Below are positions 9,581 through 18,066 of a DNA stretch of 64,000 bases, in pieces. Origin of the DNA: Paralcaligenes sp. KSB-10 (GTDB lineage: Bacteria; Pseudomonadota; Gammaproteobacteria; Burkholderiales; Burkholderiaceae_B). Made by a program: the position numbers and the translations under genes. The notes beneath the pieces are model-generated. The model saw only the letters and a list, made by a program, of their open reading frames with translations, made no database searches and had not been told where the DNA came from. The stretch lies in NCBI RefSeq assembly GCF_021266465.1, contig NZ_CP089848.1, positions 2,046,001 through 2,110,000 of the forward strand, read 5' to 3'. Position 1 is the first letter of the stretch, and every line of letters begins with the position of its first letter.

Positions 9581-9650
9581 CGTCTTTATAGAATTAACCG
9601 CCGCCTACACAGCAAACACAGCAACGCACAGCCCAAAGCCCATCAAAAAA

Positions 9651-9703
9651 TTGTCCACAATAAATTATTAATAGTTGACAATCAATATATTTAATGTGGA
9701 CAA
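9651..9703. promoter_or_regulatory. Putative GntR operator pair before the MFS gene
   Basis: TTGTCCACA (9651-9659) and TGTGGACAA (9695-9703) are perfect inverted copies 35 bp apart. Each lies within a TTGTnnACAA-like element typical of FadR-subfamily GntR operators. A third copy, TTGTTCACAA, is upstream of the gntR gene (12044-12053), which supports control by that regulator. Confidence 0.5.
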
Positions 9704-9816
9704 TAAAGCCATCCGATAAACAATATCTCGAAAAGAAGCTAAATAATCGGAATGATATTTATCTTCATGAAATCATTTCACCAAGATAAATAAAACATAA
9801 CTATTGGAGACAATCA

Positions 9817-11124
9817 ATGGAAGCTCGACTCAAAGATAGCGTTGGCTCGATCGCCATCGCACCGACTCGCGTGCGTTGGAAAATATTCTTTTTAATGCTC
9901 TTTCTGGTGACCATCAATTACGTCGACCGGGCTTCCATATCGGTCGCCATGCCGTTGATAGGCAAAGAATTCAATATTGGCCCCGCGGTACAAGGCCTGC
10001 TGCTGAGCTCCTTTTTCTGGACTTATGCCTTCATGCAAATCCCCGGGGGCATGCTTGCCGACAAATACGGGCCGCGCGGAGTGATTGCCGCCGCAACGTT
10101 CTTCTGGGGCTTTTTCCAGGCAGTCGCCGCTGTATCGACCGGCTGGGTGGTCCTGCTTCTGACGCGGCTCGGCCTGGGCGCATCCGAAGCGCCGATCTAT
10201 CCGGCCGGCGGCAAGCTCAATGCCATCTGGATGACACAGAATGAACGCGGGCGCGGCGCTACGCTGCTCGATGGCGGCGCCCCGCTGGGATCCGCCCTGG
10301 GCGCCATCCTGATCTCATTCCTGATTGCCATCTTTCAGTCATGGCGCGTGGCTTTTGTCATTGCCGGCGTGGGCACCATGATCGCCGGGGTATGGGCGTG
10401 GTACTACATCCGCAATAATCCGCGCCAGCATCCTGGTGTCAATGACAGCGAAGCCCATCACATCGAAGCCAGCCACACGCAAGAACAAGCTTCGGAACCG
10501 CAAGTCGTCAGTGGCCGCATGCTGGATTTTTTAAAATATCGCTCAGTATGGGGCATGTTTTTCGGCTGGATGTTTTTCAACACGCTGTTCTACGGCCTGT
10601 TGACCTGGATACCCAGCTATCTGTCCGAAGTGCGGGGCCTGAACATCAAGCAAATGGGCGGTGCCGTGTTCATTATGTTCTTCGCGGGATTCATCGGCGA
10701 ACTGGTTGGCGGATGGCTCGCGGACAAATGGAGGGCCGCCGGCGCCTCCCAGGCCAAAGTGATGCGCACGCTGTGCGGCATCGCGTCTATTCTTGCCACG
10801 ATCTCGATCTTCAGCGTTTCCCAGATCTCCGACCCTGTCGCCGTGGTTATCATGCTTTCAGCCACCCTGTTTTTCCTGCGCTGGTGCGGCCTGTACTGGT
10901 GTATTCCGGCGATTCTTGGTACACGCAATACCGTAGGTTTTCTGGGCGGCGCGATGAACCTGGGAGGCAATATAGCGGGCGTGGGCGTTCCAATTCTGGT
11001 GGGCCTGATTGTACAGACGACCGGCTCATTTTTCCTGGCATTCATGGTATTTGCAGCGGCGGGCGCAGGGTTGTTCATTTGCTCCACCATGCTCATCGAC
11101 TACAGCAAGAAACTGCCTGTCTGA
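9817..11124 (+). CDS. MFS transporter, anion:cation symporter type
   Basis: 435 aa with twelve predicted membrane helices and a hydrophilic middle loop (about residues 200-230). NYVDRASISVAMPLIGKEF in helix 1 and LADKYGPRG between helices 2 and 3 place it in the ACS branch (glucarate, galactonate, phthalate and similar organic anions). GGAGA stands 7 bp before the ATG. First gene of a cluster with racemase-like, AMDase-like and hydantoinase genes, so it probably imports their acidic substrate. Operator-like repeats before it match one before gntR. Substrate unknown. Confidence 0.88.
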   Translation: MEARLKDSVGSIAIAPTRVRWKIFFLMLFLVTINYVDRASISVAMPLIGKEFNIGPAVQGLLLSSFFWTYAFMQIPGGMLADKYGPRGVIAAATFFWGFFQAVAAVSTGWVVLLLTRLGLGASEAPIYPAGGKLNAIWMTQNERGRGATLLDGGAPLGSALGAILISFLIAIFQSWRVAFVIAGVGTMIAGVWAWYYIRNNPRQHPGVNDSEAHHIEASHTQEQASEPQVVSGRMLDFLKYRSVWGMFFGWMFFNTLFYGLLTWIPSYLSEVRGLNIKQMGGAVFIMFFAGFIGELVGGWLADKWRAAGASQAKVMRTLCGIASILATISIFSVSQISDPVAVVIMLSATLFFLRWCGLYWCIPAILGTRNTVGFLGGAMNLGGNIAGVGVPILVGLIVQTTGSFFLAFMVFAAAGAGLFICSTMLIDYSKKLPV

Positions 11125-11212
11125 AATCGGCCATGGCCACGCTGTACCGGCAAACAGGTATCGCAAGCCCCGGAACTCCCGGAGTTCGCGATACCGTACA
11201 AAGGATAATCCA

Positions 11213-11971
11213 ATGCGCATCCTGCTGATCAACCCCAATACCTCCGAAAGCGTTTCAAATCTGATTGAAGCCGAGGCCCGCCGGGCCGCTTCGGCCTCGA
11301 CTCACATCGACGTCGTAACGGCGCCATTCGGCGTGGCGTACATCGAAACGCGCTTCGAGTCATTGATAGGCGCGTATGCAGCCGCCAACCTGGCTGCCGA
11401 GCACGCAGGCGACTATGACGCGCTCGTGATCGCCGCCTTTGGAGATCCGGGTTTATGGGGTATCCGAGAAGCGGTCGACATCCCTGTAATGGGGCTTACG
11501 GAAGCCGCACTCATGAGCGCCTGCATGCTGGGCAATCGCTTTTCGATCATCGCCATTTCGCACCGGATCACGGCCTGGTACCGGGAATGCGTCCAAGCCA
11601 ATGGACTGGCCGGCAGGCTGGCCAGCATACGTTGTCTGCAACAGCCCTTGCGGGATATAGGCACGGTGCAGGCTGATCACGAGGCTCGGTTGCGCGAGCT
11701 GTGCCTGCAAGCGATCGAGGAAGACGGAGCCGACGTACTGGTGCTGGCCGGCGCTCCTTTGGCAGGTCTCGCGCGCACCATACGAAATGATATTCCCGTG
11801 CCCTTGGTAGAAGGAGTATCCAGTGCGGTACGGCACGCCGAAACACTGATTTCCCTGGCGCCCGGGCTAGCCAATAGGGGTAGTTTTGCACCTCCTCCGC
11901 ATAAACCCAACCAAGGACTGTCGGCAGCCATGCAAGCATTGCTCGCACACGGCCACCCTCCCGCCGCATAG
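11213..11971 (+). CDS. Asp/Glu/hydantoin racemase-family protein lacking both catalytic Cys
   Basis: 252 aa. The N-terminus RILLINPNTSE and the overall layout are those of hydantoin racemase, which uses two cysteines in segments like ACFSDPG and LGCAGM. Here those segments read IAAFGDPGL (Ala75) and LAGAPLAGL (Gly180), so both acid/base cysteines are gone. It is therefore unlikely to be an ordinary racemase; a lyase, isomerase or binding role is possible. AAGGA lies 7 bp before the ATG at 11213; the longer frame overlapping the MFS gene is not used. A perfect palindrome, GAACTCCCGGAGTTC (11173-11187), lies just upstream. Confidence 0.8.
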   Translation: MRILLINPNTSESVSNLIEAEARRAASASTHIDVVTAPFGVAYIETRFESLIGAYAAANLAAEHAGDYDALVIAAFGDPGLWGIREAVDIPVMGLTEAALMSACMLGNRFSIIAISHRITAWYRECVQANGLAGRLASIRCLQQPLRDIGTVQADHEARLRELCLQAIEEDGADVLVLAGAPLAGLARTIRNDIPVPLVEGVSSAVRHAETLISLAPGLANRGSFAPPPHKPNQGLSAAMQALLAHGHPPAA

Positions 11972-12043
11972 CCTTGCTTGACAAGGTGTGCAGCAATCGG
12001 AGATACACGGCCGTCTGTATATAATCAATCTATCCAGGAAAAA

Positions 12044-12053
12044 TTGTTCACAA
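12044..12053. promoter_or_regulatory. Putative GntR autoregulatory operator
   Basis: TTGTTCACAA lies about 145 bp before the gntR start, one base different from TTGTCCACAA in front of the MFS gene. The shared motif suggests one regulator acting on both promoters. Confidence 0.45.
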
Positions 12054-12196
12054 TCCAGCGCAATGATGTTTACGCAAAATTCCGGACCCTGGACACTCGC
12101 CAAGCAACTTGTTTTGAATTATTCAGGAGATGCGGATTGGACAATTCTGCCGCCACAGCAGTGTTTAGTGACTCCAACTCGCCCAAAGAACACGAG

Positions 12197-12868
12197 ATGG
12201 AAAACGATGAAATCTATCGGCGCATCCAGATTGCCATTCTTGAGCGCCGGCTCGCCCCCGGCACCAAATTGGCGGAAGAGCGCCTGACCGACGTCACCGG
12301 GGCAAGTCGAGCCAGGATACGTCAGGTATTGAGCCGCCTGGCGCACGAAAAGGTGGTTACGCTCATTCCGAATCGCGGCGCATTTATATCCCGCCCGACG
12401 GTGCAGGAAGCGCGAGAGCTGTTCACGACCCGGCGCCTGATCGAACCTGGCATGGTCGCCCTGCTTGCACAGCAAAACACCGCGGCCCAGGTGCGCGCGC
12501 TGCGCCGGCACGTCGCGCAAGAACAGGAAGCCAGAGACGCCAACGACTTGCGCCGCATCATCAGATTATCCGGAGAGTTCCACATTCATATTGCGGACAT
12601 GGTCGCAAACAGCATCTTGCCGCGCATAATGCGCGAATTGACCGCCCTGACCTGCCTCATCATCACGCTCTACGACAAACCCAACACTCCGGCTTGCGCG
12701 CACCACGAGCATCGCAGCCTGGTTGACCTGATCGAAGCCCACGACAGCGCCGGCGCCCAGCAATGCATGCTGGATCATCTTCTGCACATCGAACAAACCC
12801 TGGACCTCGACAGCACCGAACCGGCTCCGCCCGACTTCGACGCCATATTCAAGCGCAATGACATATAG
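12197..12868 (+). CDS. GntR-family regulator, FadR subfamily (FCD domain)
   Basis: 223 aa. An N-terminal winged helix (about 1-70, with LAEERLTDVTGASRARIRQV) is followed by an all-helical FCD domain (about 75-205) of the type that binds carboxylate ligands through a metal site; histidines are visible in GEFHIHIADM and CAHHEHRSL. The start at 12197 (MENDEIYRRIQ) is typical; an upstream extension to 11978 has no family resemblance. It lies inside the hydantoinase-type cluster and probably represses it, with operators at 9651-9703 and 12044-12053. Confidence 0.88.
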   Translation: MENDEIYRRIQIAILERRLAPGTKLAEERLTDVTGASRARIRQVLSRLAHEKVVTLIPNRGAFISRPTVQEARELFTTRRLIEPGMVALLAQQNTAAQVRALRRHVAQEQEARDANDLRRIIRLSGEFHIHIADMVANSILPRIMRELTALTCLIITLYDKPNTPACAHHEHRSLVDLIEAHDSAGAQQCMLDHLLHIEQTLDLDSTEPAPPDFDAIFKRNDI

Positions 12869-12889
12869 CCTTTTCATCACGAGACAACA

Positions 12890-13618
12890 ATGACCAAACG
12901 TATTTTGCTGGGAATGCTGACACCGTCGTCGAATACGGCACTGGAGCCCATCACCAGCGCCATGGTATCGGGCCTGCCCGGGGTATCCGCACACTTCGCG
13001 CGCTTTACAGTTACTGAAATTTCCCTGCGCAACCAGGCGCTGGGGCAATTCGACGACAGCAAAATAATGGAAGCCGCCAAGCTGCTGGCCGATGCGAAGG
13101 TGGACGTCATCGCATGGAATGGCACATCTTCAGGCTGGCTGGGCTTCGATGCCGACCAACGCCTTTGCCAGCGAATTACCGAAATCACCGGCATTCCGGC
13201 CACCACGTCCGTACTGGCCTTGAATGAAATCTTCAAGAAGACTGGCGTGCAGGAATTCGGCCTGGCCACTCCCTATCTTACCGAGGTCCAGGAAAAGATT
13301 GTGGAAAACTACCAACGCTCGGGCCTGAACTGCATCGCGGAGCGCCATCTGAACCTGCACGTCAACTTCTCGTTTTCAGAAGTCACCAGCGAACAAATCC
13401 GGGCCATGGTCACCCAGATTGCGGCCTCACATCCTCAAGCCATAACTACCTTTTGCACGAATTTGAAAGCCGCCCATTTAGTGCCCGAGCTTGAAGCTCT
13501 TGTCGATATTCCCATCTACGACACAATCGCCACCGTCGTATGGAAATCGTTGCGCATCGCGGGATTCGATACGCGCCAGGTAACTGGCTGGGGCCGTCTA
13601 TTCAGCGACGTCGCATAA
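12890..13618 (+). CDS. Arylmalonate decarboxylase/maleate isomerase-family protein
   Basis: 242 aa. Asp/Glu racemase superfamily, closest in layout to arylmalonate decarboxylase of Bordetella (240 aa). It has one catalytic-site cysteine, Cys189 (TTFCTNL), and a GTS at 78-80 instead of the first cysteine; Tyr129 is also present. AMDase uses Thr75, Ser76, Tyr126 and Cys188, so the match is close. Expected chemistry is cofactor-free decarboxylation of a substituted malonate, or a related isomerisation. It lies 21 bp after gntR and 15 bp before the hydantoinase. A maleate isomerase would need two cysteines, which argues against that role. Confidence 0.75.
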   Translation: MTKRILLGMLTPSSNTALEPITSAMVSGLPGVSAHFARFTVTEISLRNQALGQFDDSKIMEAAKLLADAKVDVIAWNGTSSGWLGFDADQRLCQRITEITGIPATTSVLALNEIFKKTGVQEFGLATPYLTEVQEKIVENYQRSGLNCIAERHLNLHVNFSFSEVTSEQIRAMVTQIAASHPQAITTFCTNLKAAHLVPELEALVDIPIYDTIATVVWKSLRIAGFDTRQVTGWGRLFSDVA

Positions 13619-13633
13619 AGATAGAAATCAGCC

Positions 13634-15037
13634 ATGAGCACAGACTTTGACTTAATAATCCGCAACGCGGACGTCGCAACGGCCTCGGACCGCTTCCAAT
13701 GCGACATCGGCATCGTACAGGGCAAGATTACAGCGCTTGGCCTGAACCTGGGCACAGCAGCGGAAACCATCGACGCATCGGGCCTGCTGGTGCTGCCGGG
13801 CGGCATAGACGCACATTGCCATTTGGACCAGCCCATGCCGCACGGCTTGCGCATGGCCGACGATTTTTCTTCAGGTACTCGTTCAGCGGCCTGCGGAGGG
13901 ACAACCACAGTCATTCCTTTTGCGGCCCAAATCAAAGGAAGCTCACTGCAGGCGGCGGTCGACGACTATCACGAGCGGGCTGCAGGCAAGGCGGCTATCG
14001 ATTACGCATTCCATCTCATCGTCTCCGACCCAACGCCCGAAGTCCTTCAGCACGAGCTGCCCCGCCTGATCGAGGGGGGCTACACTTCATTCAAAATCTA
14101 CATGACCTACGACGATCTCAAGCTGAGCGATCATGAGATCCTAAAAGTGCTTGATGTCGCCCGTACCCATGACGCCCTGGTCATGATCCACGCCGAAAAT
14201 TCCGACTGCATCACATGGCTGACCGAGCGCCTGACCGGCCAGGGCCACACTGCCCCGAAGTTCCATGCCAGTTCGCGACCCATGGCGGTTGAGCGCGAAG
14301 CCACTCACAGGGCCATCACGTTTTCCGAACTGGCAGGAGTGCCGATTCTTATTGTGCATGTATCGGGCCGCGAAGCCATCGAACAAATACGCTGGGCGCA
14401 TGGGCGCGGACTGCGCATCCATGCCGAAACCTGTCCGCAATATCTGTTTCTCACTGAACAAGATCTGGATGCTGACGGCTATCAGGGGGCAAAATGCGTT
14501 TGCAGCCCCCCGCCCCGCGACAAACAAAACCAGGATGCCGTCTGGAGCGGATTGACTCACAACGTTTTTTCAATATTTTCATCAGACCATGCCGCCTTCC
14601 GCTACGATGATTCGCACGGTAAAAAGCCGGGCGGCGAGGAGCAGCCTTTTCAATATATTCCCAATGGGATCCCCGGCCTTGAGACGCGCTTGCCCTTGCT
14701 GTTTTCCGGCGGAGTGGCGGCGGGCCGTATCGACATCCATCAATTCGTCGCTCTCACCGCAACCAATCCGGCAAAAATGTATGGACTATATCCACGCAAG
14801 GGTTCCATCATGGTCGGCGCCGATGCCGATATCGTCCTTTGGGACACCAAGCGTCGCGTGACCATCGATAACGCAATGTTGCATCATAATGTCGACTACA
14901 CGCCGTATCAGGGCATGGAAGTTCAAGGCTGGCCCGTCCTCACGCTTTCGCGCGGCAGAGTAGTCAGCCGGGACTCTTCCCTAGTCGGCGATATGTACGG
15001 CGGCGAGTTCTTGCCTTGCGGCAAGCCCATGATCTGA
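13634..15037 (+). CDS. Dihydropyrimidinase/D-hydantoinase-family cyclic amidase
   Basis: 467 aa. Amidohydrolase-fold zinc enzyme opening cyclic ureides or imides. Metal-site elements are all present: GGIDAHCHLD (HxH), the carbamylated lysine in SFKIYMTYDD, His in MIHAEN, His in LIVHVSG and Asp in FSSDHAAF. Length fits the family (about 460-480 aa). It is the last gene of the cluster, 15 bp behind the AMDase-like gene. No N-carbamoylase accompanies it, so hydantoin to amino acid is not the obvious pathway; an imide or barbiturate-like substrate is as likely. Confidence 0.9.
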   Translation: MSTDFDLIIRNADVATASDRFQCDIGIVQGKITALGLNLGTAAETIDASGLLVLPGGIDAHCHLDQPMPHGLRMADDFSSGTRSAACGGTTTVIPFAAQIKGSSLQAAVDDYHERAAGKAAIDYAFHLIVSDPTPEVLQHELPRLIEGGYTSFKIYMTYDDLKLSDHEILKVLDVARTHDALVMIHAENSDCITWLTERLTGQGHTAPKFHASSRPMAVEREATHRAITFSELAGVPILIVHVSGREAIEQIRWAHGRGLRIHAETCPQYLFLTEQDLDADGYQGAKCVCSPPPRDKQNQDAVWSGLTHNVFSIFSSDHAAFRYDDSHGKKPGGEEQPFQYIPNGIPGLETRLPLLFSGGVAAGRIDIHQFVALTATNPAKMYGLYPRKGSIMVGADADIVLWDTKRRVTIDNAMLHHNVDYTPYQGMEVQGWPVLTLSRGRVVSRDSSLVGDMYGGEFLPCGKPMI

Positions 15038-15119
15038 AAGTATCGGCGCAATCCTTGCCTGGCATGGTGCGCCGCTACGACGATGAACGTTCAGGGCAAT
15101 CGAAAGCCGCCGGACAGGT

Positions 15120-16088
15120 TTATAGAAAAGCCGCCAGCGGCTCCTTGCCGTCCAGGGCCAGCAACAGATTGCTGGTGGCCATCTCGGCCATGGCATAACG
15201 GGTTTCGTGCGTAGCCGAACCGATATGCGGCAAGGCCAGCACTTTTGGATGCGTGCGCAAAGGCGAATCGAAAGGCAGGGGCTCGGTGTCGAAAACATCC
15301 AGGCCGGCCGCACGCAAAGAGCCTGTGTCAAGCGCCTCCAGAAGCGCCCGCTCCTGGACTATCGGACCGCGCGCGCCGTTGATCAGGATGGCTCCTGGCT
15401 TCATGGCGGAGAATTCGCCAGGGCCTATCATTCCCCGCGTCTGTTCGTTCAAGGGCAGCACTACCACGACAAAATCGGAGGCTTCAAGCAATTCGGAAAG
15501 CGCGGCGGCTCGTACGCGCCCCGCCGGCAAAGACGAAAAAACGGGCGTCCGGGTGTGATAGAGCACCCGCATATTGAACCCCAGCGCGGCCCGCTGCGCC
15601 AATGCCTGGCCAATCCGGCCAAAACCCAGAATGCCCAGGGTCTTGCCATGCACATCCCAGCCAAACAGATCCGGCCCGATATTCTTTTTCCAATCTCCAC
15701 GCCGCACGTACTGCGCCAGTTCGGCAATACGCCGGCTGGTACCCAGCACCAGCGCAAACAGCATATCAGCCGTGGTTTCGGTCAAGACATTCGGCGTATG
15801 GCACAGGCGAATACCGCGTGCGCGCAGCTCTGGCAAAGGATAATTGTCCACGCCCACCGAAATGCTTGAAATGACTTCCAGCACTGGCGCCGATGCCAGC
15901 AAATCCGCGCCAATACGATAGCTGGAGCCGATCAGTCCCTGAGCCGAAGGCAGAGCATGGCGAAAGGCTTCGACCTGTTCCTGCTGTCGCGGGTTGGCAA
16001 CGACAACGTCGTGATGCCGCTGGATCCTGGCCAGCTGATCGGCGGGCAACTCCCGGAATACCAGCACCCGCTTGCGTGGCAGGCTCAT
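15120..16088 (-). CDS. kguD: 2-Ketogluconate-6-phosphate reductase (D-2-hydroxyacid dehydrogenase)
   Basis: 322 aa. NAD(P)-dependent D-2-hydroxyacid dehydrogenase: nucleotide loop GFGRIG at 155-160 and the catalytic set Arg240 (GARGP), Glu269 (DTEP) and His288 (LPHIGSAT). In Pseudomonas, KguD reduces 2-keto-6-phosphogluconate to 6-phosphogluconate; the kguE-kguK-kguD order under a PtxS-like regulator supports that role here. Its start overlaps the kguK stop (ATGA). By family alone it could be a glyoxylate/hydroxypyruvate reductase. Confidence 0.82.
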   Translation of the reverse strand: MSLPRKRVLVFRELPADQLARIQRHHDVVVANPRQQEQVEAFRHALPSAQGLIGSSYRIGADLLASAPVLEVISSISVGVDNYPLPELRARGIRLCHTPNVLTETTADMLFALVLGTSRRIAELAQYVRRGDWKKNIGPDLFGWDVHGKTLGILGFGRIGQALAQRAALGFNMRVLYHTRTPVFSSLPAGRVRAAALSELLEASDFVVVVLPLNEQTRGMIGPGEFSAMKPGAILINGARGPIVQERALLEALDTGSLRAAGLDVFDTEPLPFDSPLRTHPKVLALPHIGSATHETRYAMAEMATSNLLLALDGKEPLAAFL

Positions 16089-17029
16089 AGGGTCGCCTGC
16101 TCCAGTTCGGCTCGCGAAGGCAAACCTTCGGTGTCCCCCAGCACCTGCACGGCGCGCGCGCCGATCCAGGCGCCGCGCCTGACCGCGCTTTGCATATCGC
16201 GGCCTTCCAGCAAGGCGCTGATCACGCCTACCGCAAAGCCGTCGCCCGCTCCCACTGTGTCGACCACCTTCTCAACCGGAAAGCCCGGCACAAAACCCTG
16301 GCCATCCGGACCGTCGAAATAGGCGCCGTCGGGGCCGAGCTTCACCACCACCCGTTCCACGCCGTGGGTTCGATAAAAATGCGCCACGGCTTGCGGCGTA
16401 TCGCAGCCCGTCAGCAGGCGTCCTTCTTCGATTCCAGGCAATACCCAGTGCGCGCCGAACGCCAGCTCATTGATGGATGCACGCATGCGTTCGGTGGAAG
16501 ACCATAATGTAGGACGAAGATTGGGATCGAAAGATATCGTGCGGCCTGCGGCGCGCATAAGCGCCATGGTCTTGCGGCTGACTTCGAAACAATTGCCCGA
16601 CACCGCGGGGAAAACACCGGTCGAATGCAAATGGCGAGCCCCGCACAGCCAAGCCTCGTCGATATCTTCTGGCTGCATCTGGCTTGCGGCCGAACCTTTG
16701 CGATGGTATTCGACCGGAGGGTCGCTGCCATCGGAAACCCGGCCTTTGAATTGCAAAGCGGTCCGCTGTTGCGGATCGCACACCACATGCGAGCAATCGA
16801 TACCCTCACGCTGCATTTCCGCCAGCAGATAGCGCCCCATTGTGTCGGCTCCCAATCGGCTCGCCCAGCCGACCCTGAGCCCCAAACGCGCCAGGCCGAT
16901 AGCCACATTGGTTTCCGCTCCCGCCGTGCGCTTGTAAAAAGCCTGCGCATTTTCGATGGGGCCAGGCTGATCGGCGATCAGCATCATCATGGCTTCGCCA
17001 AACGTTACGATGTCCAGTGGCGGGTTCAT
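16085..17029 (-). CDS. kguK: 2-Ketogluconate kinase (PfkB family)
   Basis: 314 aa. PfkB sugar kinase: N-terminal DIVTFGEAMMML, the sugar-binding segment AGAETNVAIGLARLG and the C-terminal signature DTVGAGDGF (257-265) with catalytic Asp263. Expected to phosphorylate 2-ketogluconate; 2-keto-3-deoxygluconate kinases look alike, so the choice rests on the flanking kguE and kguD. The ATG at 17029 overlaps the kguE stop (ATGA) and has GGAG upstream; the frame to 17227 is only antisense-like extension inside kguE. Confidence 0.83.
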   Translation of the reverse strand: MNPPLDIVTFGEAMMMLIADQPGPIENAQAFYKRTAGAETNVAIGLARLGLRVGWASRLGADTMGRYLLAEMQREGIDCSHVVCDPQQRTALQFKGRVSDGSDPPVEYHRKGSAASQMQPEDIDEAWLCGARHLHSTGVFPAVSGNCFEVSRKTMALMRAAGRTISFDPNLRPTLWSSTERMRASINELAFGAHWVLPGIEEGRLLTGCDTPQAVAHFYRTHGVERVVVKLGPDGAYFDGPDGQGFVPGFPVEKVVDTVGAGDGFAVGVISALLEGRDMQSAVRRGAWIGARAVQVLGDTEGLPSRAELEQATL

Positions 17030-17802
17030 TGCCGATCTCCTTCCAGCTTGCGCAAATTCTGTATGGCCATGCGTGTTTCGCCCAGCAGGTCGTCGCCGAA
17101 CAAGGGATACTCGATCGCCCGCGGCACGTTTACCGGCAGGGCATTGAAAACAGCGCGCCACGGCGCCACAGAGTCGGCCAGCGCCACGGCCACCCAGCGG
17201 CCGGGTTGCCGCTGCACACCCTTGCAATGCACATACTGCACCCGTGCAGCGAACAGCTCCGCGGCCTGCAACGGGCTTTCACCCAGCCAATGCCAATTGC
17301 CCATGTCGAAAGTCATGTCCAAGGCAAGGCCGGCACGATCCGCCGCGTCGAAAAAGCGCCGCAAGGCCGATACGCTGCCAGCCGATACCGTCTGATCGTT
17401 TTCAATCAATAGCTTGACCGCGCCTTGCCCCAGGCGATCGCCCAGCTCGCTCAGCGATGCCTGAGACCCCGTGTTGAAACCGCCAATGGACATTTTCAGC
17501 ACAGGGGCCTTCAGGATGGCGGCGGCGGCCAGGCCCTGTTCGAGAGCTGGGCGATTCAATACCCCCGCTTCATCCCACAGGCCGTCGGGGCTCGAGTACA
17601 CGCAGCCAAGCCCCGTGTCATGCAAAATGCCGGCCAGTTCATGCAGTTCCCGTTCGGGATCGACCAGCAATTCGCCCCGCACCTCGGCCCCATCGGCACC
17701 CGCCGAATGACACAGTTTGATAAACCATGCTTGTCCGTGGCGCCGTACTTCGGCCGCGCCGAACGACGATAAGGAAATAATGACGTGTGTGGAAAAGCTC
17801 AT
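17026..17802 (-). CDS. kguE: Sugar phosphate isomerase/epimerase-like protein
   Basis: 258 aa TIM-barrel protein of the xylose isomerase-like family; LALDMTFDMGNWHWLGE and VQYVHCKGVQ carry the metal-site acids and histidines of the fold. In the Pseudomonas kgu operon an epimerase-like gene (kguE) precedes kguK, KguE's own reaction being undefined. Coupled to kguK by an ATGA overlap. The 264 bp before it, up to the ATPase gene, hold no gene. Confidence 0.78.
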   Translation of the reverse strand: MSFSTHVIISLSSFGAAEVRRHGQAWFIKLCHSAGADGAEVRGELLVDPERELHELAGILHDTGLGCVYSSPDGLWDEAGVLNRPALEQGLAAAAILKAPVLKMSIGGFNTGSQASLSELGDRLGQGAVKLLIENDQTVSAGSVSALRRFFDAADRAGLALDMTFDMGNWHWLGESPLQAAELFAARVQYVHCKGVQRQPGRWVAVALADSVAPWRAVFNALPVNVPRAIEYPLFGDDLLGETRMAIQNLRKLEGDRQ

Positions 17803-18066
17803 CGTAAAACAGACTCCGCTCGAGACCTGAGCTCCAAGGAACGCTCGCGAAAAAGCCGCGAGAAATTTTTGTAAAAACCGCGTGATGGCCGTGCGTGAAA
17901 ACGGCGCTACCCAGGATCGAAACCAGCAAGGCGGCGTCCGGCGAGCCGAAGACGCAGTGGCCCAACAAAATCAATGCATATTCATGTCATGGCGATTCTG
18001 CCGATTCGGCACAAGGTCATCCGTAGGAAAGGCCCTTGTGATCCCTCGTCGATCCACCAATAAATA

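Larger units (their letters stand above)
8837..9644. repeat. Composite palindromic repeat block, copy 1
   Basis: About 0.8 kb of non-coding, GC-rich DNA that reappears as an imperfect inverted copy at 41647-42419. It contains two large palindromes (A, 8874-9075; B, 9360-9580) joined by about 280 bp with no gene. The inter-palindrome segment also matches the other block (for example the stretch around GGGCCTGCACCCATAGAACC at 9184). Open frames inside it follow from the symmetry and high GC and are not supported as genes. No transposase, integrase or target duplication was seen. Confidence 0.88.

Noticed and set aside
12890-13618. Maleate isomerase
   Set aside because: That enzyme needs two active-site cysteines; only Cys189 is present, with GTS at the other position as in AMDase.
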